Part shown: positions 53,806-63,101 of the stretch, piece by piece
Position numbering within the stretch: the stretch's first letter is position 1
Layout: every line of letters begins with the position of its first letter
NCBI RefSeq assembly: GCF_024700075.1
Contig: NZ_JAJONE010000001.1
Location: 4,239,001 to 4,303,000, forward strand
Length of the DNA stretch: 64,000 nucleotides
Reading direction: 5' to 3'
Source of the DNA: Hymenobacter sp. J193
Lineage (GTDB): Bacteria; Bacteroidota; Bacteroidia; Cytophagales; Hymenobacteraceae
The notes under the pieces: generated by a model
What the model saw: the letters and a program-made list of their open reading frames with translations, nothing else
The model's database searches: none
Told to the model about the DNA's origin: nothing
Made by a program: the position numbers and the translations under genes

Positions 53806-54729
53806 TTAAAAATTGTTTTTTATTGCCGGCATAAAATTAAACTGATCATGCTCGGTTATCTTAGTCTTAAGATCAAGGACCATGAATGGCTCCACGAACG
53901 GAGCAGGTTTTGGATTGTTGAATAAGGATTTAAAGATACTAGTGCTATGGAATATAAACTGAATGAATTGAATATTATGCTTTTTAAAAAGCTTCTTGCA
54001 CGAGTCTTTAAAGAAATGCGGCTTATTGACAATCATGCCTCCTACGCTTAAGTAGCGGATGGTAATGCCTTTGACTACCTTGTTTTCGATTTTACCCCAG
54101 ATTACATTGCCTAGATCTTCGAAAACCACCAGAGCCTTCCCATATTCATTTGTCTTGACATCAATGAGCTGAAAATCATTCTGGAAATAGACGTTTTCGT
54201 TGTATAAGTAATCTTGCTCTTTCCATTTAGAGAAAGCTGACTCAAAGAGGCCGGGTAAATTAAACACGTTTACTTTCAGGAAAGGACCGTGGTACTTGTA
54301 CCCTATCTTTTCAATAACCGGTCTGGAATTATGATTAGGGATGCCATAAAGAAAGCCGACATCCTCTTTTTCCAGGATTGATTTGCCGAAGCTTAAGATA
54401 TTAGGAAATATTCGCTTTCCTTTATGCTGTTCAGAGGTAACAGCAATACAATTATGAAAACAATTAAGAACTTCGCCGTTCCGTATAAAATCGTGGGACT
54501 TAAACGCCGTAAATCCAATCAGCTCATTATCAATGAAAGCTCCTACGTAAAAGCTGGAAGGTGAGCCAACGACGGAATTATTGTGGTAAGTACCTGACTT
54601 GATAGTATGCCAGGAAAAATCCCGGTGCGTCTTGGGATTAACCTCCCGGAAGGACAAATTGACCAGATTGGTAATAGCTACATCCATACCGGGCTGGTCA
54701 ATATCAATCAGCTTGACTTCGTAATCCAT
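53806..54729 (-). CDS. GNAT-type acyltransferase (AT-rich)
   Basis: 307 residues. The first half has GNAT features: Y-V-G-A-F-I-D-N-E-L-I-G-F-T-A strand pair, C-I-A-V-T-S-E-Q-H-K-G-K-R (acyl-CoA loop Q-x-x-G-K/R) and Y-G-I-P-N-H-N-S-R-P-V-I-E-K-I-G-Y-K. The second half looks like a second, degenerate GNAT domain. It may acylate a sugar or amino sugar. It is the first gene of the AT-rich operon, 34 bp before the deacetylase-like gene, and starts about 75 bp beyond the terminator of a tRNA-Glu gene. Confidence 0.78.
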   Translation of the reverse strand: MDYEVKLIDIDQPGMDVAITNLVNLSFREVNPKTHRDFSWHTIKSGTYHNNSVVGSPSSFYVGAFIDNELIGFTAFKSHDFIRNGEVLNCFHNCIAVTSEQHKGKRIFPNILSFGKSILEKEDVGFLYGIPNHNSRPVIEKIGYKYHGPFLKVNVFNLPGLFESAFSKWKEQDYLYNENVYFQNDFQLIDVKTNEYGKALVVFEDLGNVIWGKIENKVVKGITIRYLSVGGMIVNKPHFFKDSCKKLFKKHNIQFIQFIFHSTSIFKSLFNNPKPAPFVEPFMVLDLKTKITEHDQFNFMPAIKNNF

Positions 54730-54804
54730 CTTGAATGCGCTGTTTTGAAGGTCGGATGTTCTGGTAGTTACCTAACGGCTCGTTGCTTGTGCTATTGCGT
54801 AAAA

Positions 54805-54841
54805 GAAAAAAACCGCTCTGGGAGGTACCGGAGCGGTTTTT
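54805..54841 (-). terminator. Terminator of the first tRNA-Glu
   Basis: Stem AAACCGCTC/GAGCGGTTT with a T-rich tail on the minus strand. Confidence 0.85.
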
Positions 54842-54867
54842 CAACCCAAAGTCAAGCAGAAGGCGAG

Positions 54868-54939
54868 TAGTCCGTAGGGGAATCGAACCCCTGTTGGTAG
54901 AATGAAAATCTACTGTCCTAACCCCTAGACGAACGGACC
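54868..54939 (-). tRNA. tRNA-Glu (TTC), copy 1
   Basis: 72-nt cloverleaf on the minus strand. The acceptor GGTCCGT pairs with ACGGACT, the anticodon loop ATTTTCATT reads TTC, and the T-arm is GGGGTTCGATTCCCC. Confidence 0.95.
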
Positions 54940-54989
54940 AAATGGGGTACTGCGGGTGCCGAGGGCGCGTTTGCCGGTTCGGCTTGGAT

Positions 54990-55024
54990 AAAAAAACCGC
55001 CCTGGGATACACCGGAGCGGTTTT
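54990..55024 (-). terminator. Terminator of the second tRNA-Glu
   Basis: Stem AAACCGC.../...GCGGTTT closely related to the terminator at 54805-54841, with a T run on the minus strand. Confidence 0.8.
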
Positions 55025-55054
55025 CATAAACCAAATATCAAAGCAGAAGGCGAG

Positions 55055-55126
55055 TAGTCCGTAGGGGAATCGAACCCCTGTTGGTAGAATGAAAATCTAC
55101 TGTCCTAACCCCTAGACGAACGGACC
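55055..55126 (-). tRNA. tRNA-Glu (TTC), copy 2
   Basis: Identical in sequence to the copy at 54868-54939 and followed by a similar terminator. The two tRNA-terminator units form a tandem duplication with a period of about 187 bp. Confidence 0.95.
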
Positions 55127-56438
<1,312 letters not shown>

Positions 56439-56463
56439 GCCTTTTGGCTGCCCGTATAGGTAC

Positions 56464-56491
56464 AAGCCCGGCCGATTTCGGTCGGGCTTTT
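56464..56491 (+). terminator. gapA terminator
   Basis: Stem AAGCCCGGCCG/CGGTCGGGCTT with a T run, 26 bp after the stop. Confidence 0.88.
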
Positions 56492-56506
56492 CTGTGCCCG
56501 GTCGCG

Positions 56507-56514
56507 TACCTTGC
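56507..56514 (+). promoter_or_regulatory. Candidate -7 box TACCTTGC
   Basis: Resembles TAnnTTTG, 30 bp before ATG 56545. It follows the gapA terminator directly. Confidence 0.35.
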
Positions 56515-56544
56515 GCCGCCGTTCCCTGTTGATTCTGCCGGAGT

Positions 56545-57423
56545 ATGCCCGCTGTTCTGCGTATTTGCTTTTTACTGAACCCAACGTCGGGCACCAACCG
56601 ACGTCTGGATTTGCCAGCACTGCTAAGCCAACACCTGGATGCCAACCTGGTGAGCTATGAAGTGGAGGAAACACAGTACGCCGGCCACGCCGTGGAGCTG
56701 GCCCGCGCGGCCGCGGCCCGGGGCTGCCGGGTAGTGGTGGCGGTGGGAGGAGACGGTACCGTAAATGAAGTAGCGCGAGGCCTGCTGGGCACACAGGCCG
56801 CGCTGGGTATTTTACCGCGGGGTTCCGGCAACGGGCTGGCCCGCCACCTGAAGGTGCCCATGGAAATAGCGGCGGCCATCAAGCATCTGAACCAGCCCAC
56901 GTTTCAGCGCATTGATGTAGGCAGCATCAACGGCCGGGAGTTTTTCTGCACAGCGGGCCTGGGCTTTGATGCGCACGTGAGCAAGTGCTTTGCCGAGGCC
57001 GGCACGCGGGGGCTGAGCACCTACGCCCAGGTGGCCCTGCGCGAGTACCGCCGCTTCCGGCCGGTACCCATCACCCTGGAGCTGGCCGATACCACGCTGG
57101 AAACGAACTGCTACGTGCTGGCCTTTGCCAACGCCGCTCAGTACGGCAACAACGCCTACATTGCACCCCGCGCCGATATTCAGGATGGCCTCCTCGATTT
57201 ATGCCTGATTGATTCCATGTCGGTAGTGCGGGCGGTGCGGGTGGCGCTGTCCCTGGCCCTCGGCGACCTACCGGAGTCCGGGGCGGCGGTGTTTCATACC
57301 GCCCGGCAGGTGCGGGTAGAGGCTGCCAAGCCCCTCGGCTTCCACGTGGATGGCGACTATGTGGGCACGAGCACGCAGTTCAGCGTAGAATTGCACCCGC
57401 TGGCCCTGGAAGTGGCGGTATAA
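56545..57423 (+). CDS. Diacylglycerol/lipid kinase family protein
   Basis: 292 residues. The DAGK catalytic domain shows N-P-T-S-G near the start, the ATP-binding G-G-D-G-T-V-N-E-V (about 68-76) and P-R-G-S-G-N-G-L-A-R. The C-terminal part has G-L-G-F-D-A-H-V and D-G-L-L-D-L-C. It is of the YegS/DgkB type, phosphorylating diacylglycerol or a related lipid at the membrane. The lipid substrate cannot be fixed from sequence. Confidence 0.93.
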   Translation: MPAVLRICFLLNPTSGTNRRLDLPALLSQHLDANLVSYEVEETQYAGHAVELARAAAARGCRVVVAVGGDGTVNEVARGLLGTQAALGILPRGSGNGLARHLKVPMEIAAAIKHLNQPTFQRIDVGSINGREFFCTAGLGFDAHVSKCFAEAGTRGLSTYAQVALREYRRFRPVPITLELADTTLETNCYVLAFANAAQYGNNAYIAPRADIQDGLLDLCLIDSMSVVRAVRVALSLALGDLPESGAAVFHTARQVRVEAAKPLGFHVDGDYVGTSTQFSVELHPLALEVAV

Positions 57424-57549
57424 AGGGTTGACTGGTATAGCTAAAATCAGAAACCCGTTATGGGGTTGCTCCAAGCCTTCAGAAGCTATCCAAGCAAACC
57501 CTTAGCAAAACCGCCATTTAACCAGAAAACAAGTCAACCATTTACTCGC

Positions 57550-57894
57550 ATGAAAGTCGATAAAAAGCGCCGCGAAGGCGTGGTGTATTCCACCAACCCC
57601 GAGTTTGAGTACCAACACGACGGAGCCGAAGAAACGACCACGCTGCCGCCGCAACAGCAGAACCTGCGCGTGCAGCTGGATAAAAAATCCCGGGGCGGTA
57701 AGCAGGTCACGCTCGTTACCGGCTTCGTGGGCCAGGATGCCGACCTGCAAACCCTGGGCAAGCTGCTCAAGACCAAGTGCGCCGTGGGCGGCAACGCCAA
57801 AGACGGCGAAATCATCATCCAGGGTGACTTTCGCGACAAGGTTATGGCCGTGCTGCTGGCTGCCGGCTACAAAGCCAAGAAAGCGGGCGGGTAA
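57550..57894 (+). CDS. SUI1/eIF1-like translation factor (YciH type)
   Basis: 114 residues from ATG 57550. The SUI1 domain is clear: [30 protein letters not shown] and [12 protein letters not shown]. In bacteria, YciH-like proteins bind the 30S subunit and influence start-site fidelity. The upstream in-frame extension to 57460 has no conserved features. Confidence 0.93.
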   Translation: MKVDKKRREGVVYSTNPEFEYQHDGAEETTTLPPQQQNLRVQLDKKSRGGKQVTLVTGFVGQDADLQTLGKLLKTKCAVGGNAKDGEIIIQGDFRDKVMAVLLAAGYKAKKAGG

Positions 57895-58000
57895 GCGGTA
57901 GAAGGTCTTGGCGTGGACCGGGTAAGTAGACCAGCGGGGTGGGGTTACGTATGGGAGTAACCGTTCCTCGGACCTGTTCTTCACTACTGCTCCTCTAACT

Positions 58001-58429
58001 ATGCCTGCCACAGAATCGCCAACCATCCACGCTCTGGCCGAAAACGGCGTTATCGAAGCCGTGCTATGGCTGAAGCTGATCGTGGAAACCATTGGGGCCA
58101 TTATCATCGCGCTGGGGATTTTTGGCGCGGGCTGGCTTTTTCTGAAGGCTTTGCTGCGTCGGCAAACCGCCGACTTTACGGCCATCCGCCTAACCCTGGC
58201 CCGCTACCTGGCCCTGGCCCTGGAGTTTCAGCTGGGGGCCGATATTCTTTCCACGGCCATAGCGCCCAGTTGGGAGCAGATTGGCAAGCTCGGGGCCATT
58301 GCCATTATTCGGACGGCGCTCAACTTCTTCCTATCCAGAGAAATGAAGGAAGAAAAGCACGATTCCGCCGAGCAGCACGTGACGGCTAAAGCAGCCGGGG
58401 CCAGCCAACCACCAAGCGTAGAGGGCTAA
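58001..58429 (+). CDS. DUF1622 membrane protein
   Basis: 142 residues with three membrane segments (about 18-50, 70-90 and 98-112). The R-L-x-L-A-R-Y-L-A-L-A-L-E-F-Q-L-G-A-D-I-L stretch and the later I-A-I-I-R-T-A-L-N-F-F-L are typical of DUF1622. Function unknown. The tail is charged, then Ser/Pro-rich. Its stop codon TAA is made from the TA target of an insertion sequence plus the first base of that element. Confidence 0.88.
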   Translation: MPATESPTIHALAENGVIEAVLWLKLIVETIGAIIIALGIFGAGWLFLKALLRRQTADFTAIRLTLARYLALALEFQLGADILSTAIAPSWEQIGKLGAIAIIRTALNFFLSREMKEEKHDSAEQHVTAKAAGASQPPSVEG

Positions 58430-59311
58430 GAGCGTGTTTGGGAATTCACTCGGTTGTAGCACGTCGTAACGTCATGGTCAGATTGGCGAGCAGTATCCAG
58501 GCCGCATGGCTGGCCGGGGTGCGCTCGTAATCCACGACGATGCGCCGAAAGCAGTTGAGCCAGGCGAAGGTGCGCTCCACGACCCAGCGCTGGGCCACGG
58601 GCACGAAGCCCCGGTCGGCACTGGGCGGGCGGCTGGCCACTTGGTGCTGCCAGCCCAAGGCCCGGACCTGCTGCGCAAAACGACCGTGGTAGGCCCGGTC
58701 GGTGAGCACGGTGCGCAGCCGGCTGGCCCAGGCCGGGCGCAGCTGCTCGCGCCGGGGCAAGAGCGGGTGGGCCGCCCGGCTGTCGTGTCCGCTGGCCGCG
58801 TGCACGACCACCTGCCAGATGCGGCCGCCCGTGTCGCACAGGACCTGGCGCTTGCGGCCGTTCACCCGTTTGTGCGCGTCGAGGCCGCGCTGCTGGTTCA
58901 GGCGCGGGGCCAGTTTGACGCTTTGCGCGTCGACTAGGGCCAGCGACGGGGTGGGCAAGCGCTGACTCGCCAGCCGGTCGGCGCGGTTGCCGGCCTCGTT
59001 AAGCCGTTGCAGCGTGCCGGTGGCTTGCCAGCGGGCGAAATAGTAGTACACCGCCGACCAGGGCGGGAAACACGCCGGCAGGCTGCGCCACTGGCAGCCC
59101 GTGCGGCACACGTAGCGCAACGCGTCAACGACTTGGCGCAAACACAAGCGGCGCTTGCGTTGCAGGGGCAGCAGCGGCGCAATAACTTGCCACTGCGAGT
59201 CAGTAAGGGGTTGATAGCACTCACCCATAAAGCGAAAAGGAGCCTAGGAACTCCCCACGCAACTTACTGGCTCGTTTCTTTTGGCCCGAACCTAATTCCC
59301 AAACACGCTCT
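58429..59311. mobile_element. IS5-family insertion sequence, 883 bp, intact
   Basis: Terminal inverted repeats begin AGAGCGTGTTTGGGAATT at both ends (left 58429-58446, right ending 59311, with small differences further in). A TA dinucleotide flanks both ends (58427-58428 and 59312-59313), fitting a 2-bp target duplication as in the IS427-type group. It carries one transposase gene. The element sits in the short gap between the convergent DUF1622 and kdsB genes. Confidence 0.88.
58446..59228 (-). CDS. IS5-family transposase
   Basis: 260 residues, a single frame. An N-terminal DUF4096-like domain (L-T-D-S-Q-W-Q-V-I-A-P-L-L-P; Y-V-C-R-T-G-C-Q-W-R-S-L-P) precedes a DDE catalytic domain with A-L-V-D-A-Q-S-V, L-T-D-R-A-Y-H-G and V-V-E-R-T-F-A-W-L-N. 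The three acidic residues are intact, so the protein may be active. Confidence 0.93.
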   Translation of the reverse strand: MGECYQPLTDSQWQVIAPLLPLQRKRRLCLRQVVDALRYVCRTGCQWRSLPACFPPWSAVYYYFARWQATGTLQRLNEAGNRADRLASQRLPTPSLALVDAQSVKLAPRLNQQRGLDAHKRVNGRKRQVLCDTGGRIWQVVVHAASGHDSRAAHPLLPRREQLRPAWASRLRTVLTDRAYHGRFAQQVRALGWQHQVASRPPSADRGFVPVAQRWVVERTFAWLNCFRRIVVDYERTPASHAAWILLANLTMTLRRATTE

Positions 59312-59319
59312 TAGGCTAC

Positions 59320-60066
59320 TTAGCCCTGCAGTAAAAATTCCCGGGCTCTTACCACATCCTCGGGCGTATCAATGCCCAGGGTGGCTTCCGCAGTTTCGGC
59401 GGTGCGGATGCGGTAGCCGTGCTCCAGCCAGCGCAGCTGCTCCAGGCTCTCGGCCAGTTCCAGGGCCGAGGGCGGCAGCTGGGTTAGCTCCTGCAGCACG
59501 GCGGGGCGGTAGGCGTAGAGGCCAATGTGACGCAGGTAGCGGTGCTGCTCCAACCACTCCCAGTTGGGATGCTGGCGCTGGTAGGGCAGGGGGTGACGGC
59601 TGAAGTACAGGGCCTCCTGCTGCGTGTTCAGCACCACTTTGGGTAGGTGGGGGCTGAACAACTCCTCTTCGCTGATGACGGGCTTCACTAAGGTGGCAAT
59701 CTGCGTATCGGTATCCGCAAACAAATCCAGCAGCGCATTGATCTGAGCCGGCTGGATGAACGGCTCGTCGCCCTGAATATTCACTACGCAGTCGGCCGAG
59801 GCTCCCAGCTGCTGGTAGGCGTCCCACACCCGGTCGGTGCCGCTGGGGTGAGCAGGCGAAGTCAGCAAGGCCTCGCCGCCGAAGCTGCGCACGTGGGTCA
59901 GGATCCGCTCATCGTCGGTGGCTACTACCACGCGGCTTAGGCGGGCCTGCCGGGCCTGGGCCACCACGCGCTGAATCATGGACTGGCCGCCCAGGTCTAC
60001 GAGGGGTTTGCCGGGCAGCCGGGTGGAGGCATAGCGGGCCGGAATGATACCGATGGCGGAGAGCAT
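59320..60066 (-). CDS. kdsB: 3-deoxy-manno-octulosonate cytidylyltransferase
   Basis: 248 residues from ATG 60066. N-terminal nucleotide-binding I-I-P-A-R-Y-A-S-T-R-L-P-G-K-P-L is diagnostic, followed by V-V-A-T-D-D-E-R-I, G-T-D-R-V-W and N-I-Q-G-D-E-P-F-I. It makes CMP-Kdo for the inner core of lipopolysaccharide. The codons upstream of 60066 lack features and were excluded. An IS lies 9 bp beyond its stop. Confidence 0.96.
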   Translation of the reverse strand: MLSAIGIIPARYASTRLPGKPLVDLGGQSMIQRVVAQARQARLSRVVVATDDERILTHVRSFGGEALLTSPAHPSGTDRVWDAYQQLGASADCVVNIQGDEPFIQPAQINALLDLFADTDTQIATLVKPVISEEELFSPHLPKVVLNTQQEALYFSRHPLPYQRQHPNWEWLEQHRYLRHIGLYAYRPAVLQELTQLPPSALELAESLEQLRWLEHGYRIRTAETAEATLGIDTPEDVVRAREFLLQG

Positions 60067-60277
60067 AGCGAGAAGCAAAAAAGGTAGGCCGCAAAGGTAG
60101 CGGAACAAGGCTGGCAAGCAGCCGAAAAGAGGGCTTAGTGTCAGGTAGAAAGCCATTTTCGCGCTACCATTGTGGTACTTGGGGAGGATAATTTTTTATC
60201 TTTCGGCACTAATTATGCAAAGAGGCCGCCCGCGTCGTTTCCGATTGGCTTTTCTGGTCTCTGCTTTCCGTTGCTTC

Positions 60278-61333
60278 ATGATTCGCTTTCGTTTCTCTCT
60301 TGTTGCCTTGCTATGCGCCGGTGGGCTGGCGCAGGCCGCCCCGGTCAGCCCCGCCCCACCCGATTCTATTGGCGTCGAATACCGCAACAACACGGCCCTG
60401 ATCCGGCACCGCGTAGCCCCCGGCGAAACGCTGTACGGTCTGGCACGGCGCTATAAGGTGGCCGTCGATGCCATTGTGGAAGCCAATCCAAAAGTGAAAG
60501 GCGCCCTGATTTCGGGGCAGGTGGTGCTGGTGCCCCGCACCCGGGTGCTGCTCACGCCCGCCGCCACGGCCAGCCGGGCTACAACCCCCGCCCGCACGGC
60601 CGCGCCTGCTGCGGCCTCCAGCTCGGCGGCACTGGCGCTGCCCCGCGATGCGCAGGGCAACCGGGTGTATGTGGTGAAGCCCGGCCAGACGCTCTACGCC
60701 ATTGCCCAGCGCTTTGGCGTCAGCTCCAACACGTTGCTGAGGCAAAACCGCCTGGGGGCCGGCGGCCGGGTGCTGGTGGGCCAGAAGCTGATTATCGTGC
60801 CCGCTGGCGGAACTGCTTCGGGCGGAACCGATACGAAGGCGGCGCCCGTGCGCAAGCCTGCCCCGGCTTCGGTGCCAACCCCCGAGCCCGTAGAGGCCGT
60901 GGCTGCGGCCCCGCCCCGCCCGATGCCCGCTAAAGAAACGCCGACCCCGCGGGAAGAACCCCGCCCGGTAACGCCCAAAGAAACACCCCGGGAAACGGCC
61001 AAAGAAGATGAGGCCGATGAGAAGGCCGACGAAAACCGGGGCCCGGCCCGCGCCAGTGAGGTGGTGAAGCGCGTGACGGAAAGTGGCCTGGCGGCCGTCA
61101 TTCCCAACAATACCACCGTCAAATACCTGGCCCTGCACAAAACCGCCCCGGTTGGCAGCATCGTGGAAGTGCGCAACATCATGAACAACGTGTCGGTGTT
61201 CGTGCGCGTGATTGGCGTGCTGCCCGATACCGGCGAGAACAGCAACATCCTCATTCGCCTCTCGCCCCGTGCCGTGCAGATGCTGGGCACCCCCGACCAG
61301 CGCTTCCGCGTGGAAACTTCCTACCTGCCGTAA
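60278..61333 (+). CDS. Exported LysM protein with a C-terminal RlpA-like (DPBB) domain
   Basis: 351 residues from ATG 60278 with a signal peptide (M-I-R-F-R-F-S-L to A-Q-A-A). Two LysM motifs (about 45-95, H-R-V-A-P-G-E-T-L-Y-G-L-A-R-R-Y-K; and about 130-180, Y-V-V-K-P-G-Q-T-L-Y-A-I-A-Q-R-F) bind peptidoglycan. A Pro/Glu/Lys-rich linker leads to a C-terminal beta-barrel-like domain (about 270-351; A-L-H-K-T-A-P-V-G-S-I-V-E-V-R-N) resembling RlpA/DPBB domains. It is probably a periplasmic cell-wall protein. Confidence 0.88.
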   Translation: MIRFRFSLVALLCAGGLAQAAPVSPAPPDSIGVEYRNNTALIRHRVAPGETLYGLARRYKVAVDAIVEANPKVKGALISGQVVLVPRTRVLLTPAATASRATTPARTAAPAAASSSAALALPRDAQGNRVYVVKPGQTLYAIAQRFGVSSNTLLRQNRLGAGGRVLVGQKLIIVPAGGTASGGTDTKAAPVRKPAPASVPTPEPVEAVAAAPPRPMPAKETPTPREEPRPVTPKETPRETAKEDEADEKADENRGPARASEVVKRVTESGLAAVIPNNTTVKYLALHKTAPVGSIVEVRNIMNNVSVFVRVIGVLPDTGENSNILIRLSPRAVQMLGTPDQRFRVETSYLP

Positions 61334-61335
61334 CG

Positions 61336-61408
61336 GGTAACAAGTGTCAGGTAATTAGGTGTCATTGGGACGTGTTACCTGTCTCCTGTTACCTGTCACC
61401 TGATTACC
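61336..61408. repeat. Imperfect inverted repeat between adjacent genes
   Basis: GGTAACAAGTGTCAGGTAATTAGGTGTC is mirrored by GTTACCTGTCACCTGATTACC. It is rich in the GGTGACAGGTAAC motif and resembles other scattered intergenic repeats. Confidence 0.6.
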
Positions 61409-61416
61409 CCGAATTT

Positions 61417-62175
61417 ATGAACCATGCCCAGGTGCGCGTCCTGCTGGAGGAGCAATACCGGCGCTATGATCAGCCCACGTTTATTGTGCCCGATCCCATC
61501 AGCATTCCGCACCAATTCAGTGCGCGGGCTGATATCGAAATCAGTGGGCTGTTTGCGGCGCTGCTGGCCTGGGGGCGGCGTCCCACCATCATCAGCAAGT
61601 GCCGGGAGCTGATGCGCCGCATGGACGATGCGCCTCATCAATATGTGCTGCAGCATTCCGACGAGGATCTGAAAAAGCTGCTGGGCTTTTGCCACCGCAC
61701 CTTCTGCGACACTGACCTGCTGTACTTTGTGCACTGGCTGCGCTGGTACTACCAGCAGCACTCTTCCCTGGAAGACGCTTTTCTGGCAGGAAACACCCAG
61801 AAAGAGCGAATCGAGAACTTCCATACGCTGTTTTTCTCGCTGGAAGACGCTCCGCAGCGCACCCGCAAGCACGTGGCTACGCCGGCGCGGGGCTCGGCCT
61901 GCAAGCGCGTAAATATGTACCTGCGCTGGATGGTGCGGCCCGACGAATACGGCGTGGACTTCGGCCTTTGGGCGCGCCTGCCCGCTGCCGACCTGATCTG
62001 CCCAATTGATGTACACGTAGAGCGCGTTGCCCGCAGCCTGGGTTTGCTCCAGCGCCAGCAGGTCGATTGGCTGGCCGCTGAGGAACTGACGGCCAACCTC
62101 CGGCAGTTCGACGCGCAGGACCCGGTAAAGTACGATTTCGCGCTGTTTGGGCTGGGCGTGGCGGGCGAGCGGTAG
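61417..62175 (+). CDS. TIGR02757 family protein
   Basis: 252 residues from ATG 61417, preceded by repeat DNA that excludes an earlier start. It shows the family pattern: D-P-I-S-I-P-H-Q-F near residue 30, E-I-S-G-L-F-A-A-L-L-A-W-G-R-R, S-A-C-K-R-V-N-M-Y-L-R-W-M-V-R and P-I-D-V-H-V-E-R-V-A-R-S-L-G-L. The second part resembles helix-hairpin-helix DNA-glycosylase folds, but the function of the family is not established. Confidence 0.9.
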   Translation: MNHAQVRVLLEEQYRRYDQPTFIVPDPISIPHQFSARADIEISGLFAALLAWGRRPTIISKCRELMRRMDDAPHQYVLQHSDEDLKKLLGFCHRTFCDTDLLYFVHWLRWYYQQHSSLEDAFLAGNTQKERIENFHTLFFSLEDAPQRTRKHVATPARGSACKRVNMYLRWMVRPDEYGVDFGLWARLPAADLICPIDVHVERVARSLGLLQRQQVDWLAAEELTANLRQFDAQDPVKYDFALFGLGVAGER

Positions 62176-62194
62176 CAAGCTGCTTAACCATATT

Positions 62195-62998
62195 AGGTTG
62201 TACGGACAATTATCTTTGCCTTCGTGAGCCATCTGGATGAAATCAGTGACCGGGGTGGGCCGCTTTGGCCCCGCATCTATCGGGAAAAGCGGGCGACGTA
62301 GGCCGAACAGGAGCCGATAACCGGCTCTTTCTCCATGCCGTATTCTGGGTAGCGCGCCATGGTTGTGCCTGGCGGGCGCTGCCAGCTCGCTTTGGCAAGC
62401 ACGACACGCTGCGCAAACGCAGTCGGCGCTGGGCGCAGAAAGGCATTTGGTAACGCTTGTTCGAGGCCGTGCAGGAGCCTGATCTGGACTGGGTGATGCT
62501 CGATTCCACCGTGGTGCGGGCCCATGCCCAGGCGGCGGGCAGCCGAAAAAAAGCCGCATCGGCGACGAAGCCCTCGGCCGCAGTCGCGGTGGCCTGACCA
62601 CCAAAGTGCACGTGCTGGTCGACGCACGGGGTAACCCGTTGCGCATCGTGCTGGGGCCCGGTCAGCAAGCGGATTGCCAACGCGCCGCCGACTTGCTGCT
62701 GGCTGCGCACGGTGCCGCGTATGTGCTGGCCGACAAAGGCTACGATACGGACGCTGTCCTGGCCAGTGTAACGGCCATCGGGGACCACGTCGTGATTCCC
62801 AGCAAAAAGAACCGTTTGGTCCAACGGGGCATTGACCGCAACCTGTACCGCGACCGAAACAAAGTGGAACGCTTTTTCAGTCGTCTCAAGCAGTTTCGCC
62901 GGCTCGTCACGCGCTACGAAAAAACAGCCAGTAGCTTTTTGGGCATGATCCATTTCGTCTCTGCCCTCTTGTGGCTCCGCTAAATGTCCGTGCAACCT
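62195..62998. mobile_element. Degraded IS5-like insertion sequence, about 804 bp
   Basis: Terminal inverted repeats AGGTTG(T/C)ACGGACA(A/T)TT at 62195 and (inverted) at 62998. The inside encodes a transposase broken by stops and frameshifts. Terminal repeats differ from those of the IS at 58429, so this is another element. A perfect -7 box TATCTTTG lies at 62211-62218. No clear target duplication is visible. Confidence 0.8.
62224..62983 (+). pseudogene. Broken IS5-like transposase
   Basis: Successive pieces in different frames: a start like V-S-H-L-D-E-I-S-D followed by a stop; then A-V-F-W-V-A-R-H-G-C-A-W-R-A-L-P with a stop near 62451; then D-W-V-M-L-D-S-T-V-V-R-A-H-A with a stop; and finally 62606-62983, M-H-V-L-V-D-A-R-G-N-P through L-A-D-K-G-Y-D-T and R-N-K-V-E-R-F-F-S-R-L-K. 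The DDE residues survive in pieces, but no full protein can be made. Confidence 0.85.
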
Positions 62999-63029
62999 AG
63001 CAACGAACTTTATAGTGGGTATAAAACCG

Positions 63030-63064
63030 CAAGGCCGTCTGTTCAGAAAGAACAGACGGCCTTG
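63030..63064. terminator. Strong hairpin terminator
   Basis: Perfect stem CAAGGCCGTCTGTTC/GAACAGACGGCCTTG with a 5-nt loop and T-rich sequence on the minus strand, downstream of the protease gene. Confidence 0.8.
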
Positions 63065-63101
63065 CAATTCAGAAAGCCCTTTATCCTAAGGAATCTGGCA
63101 A

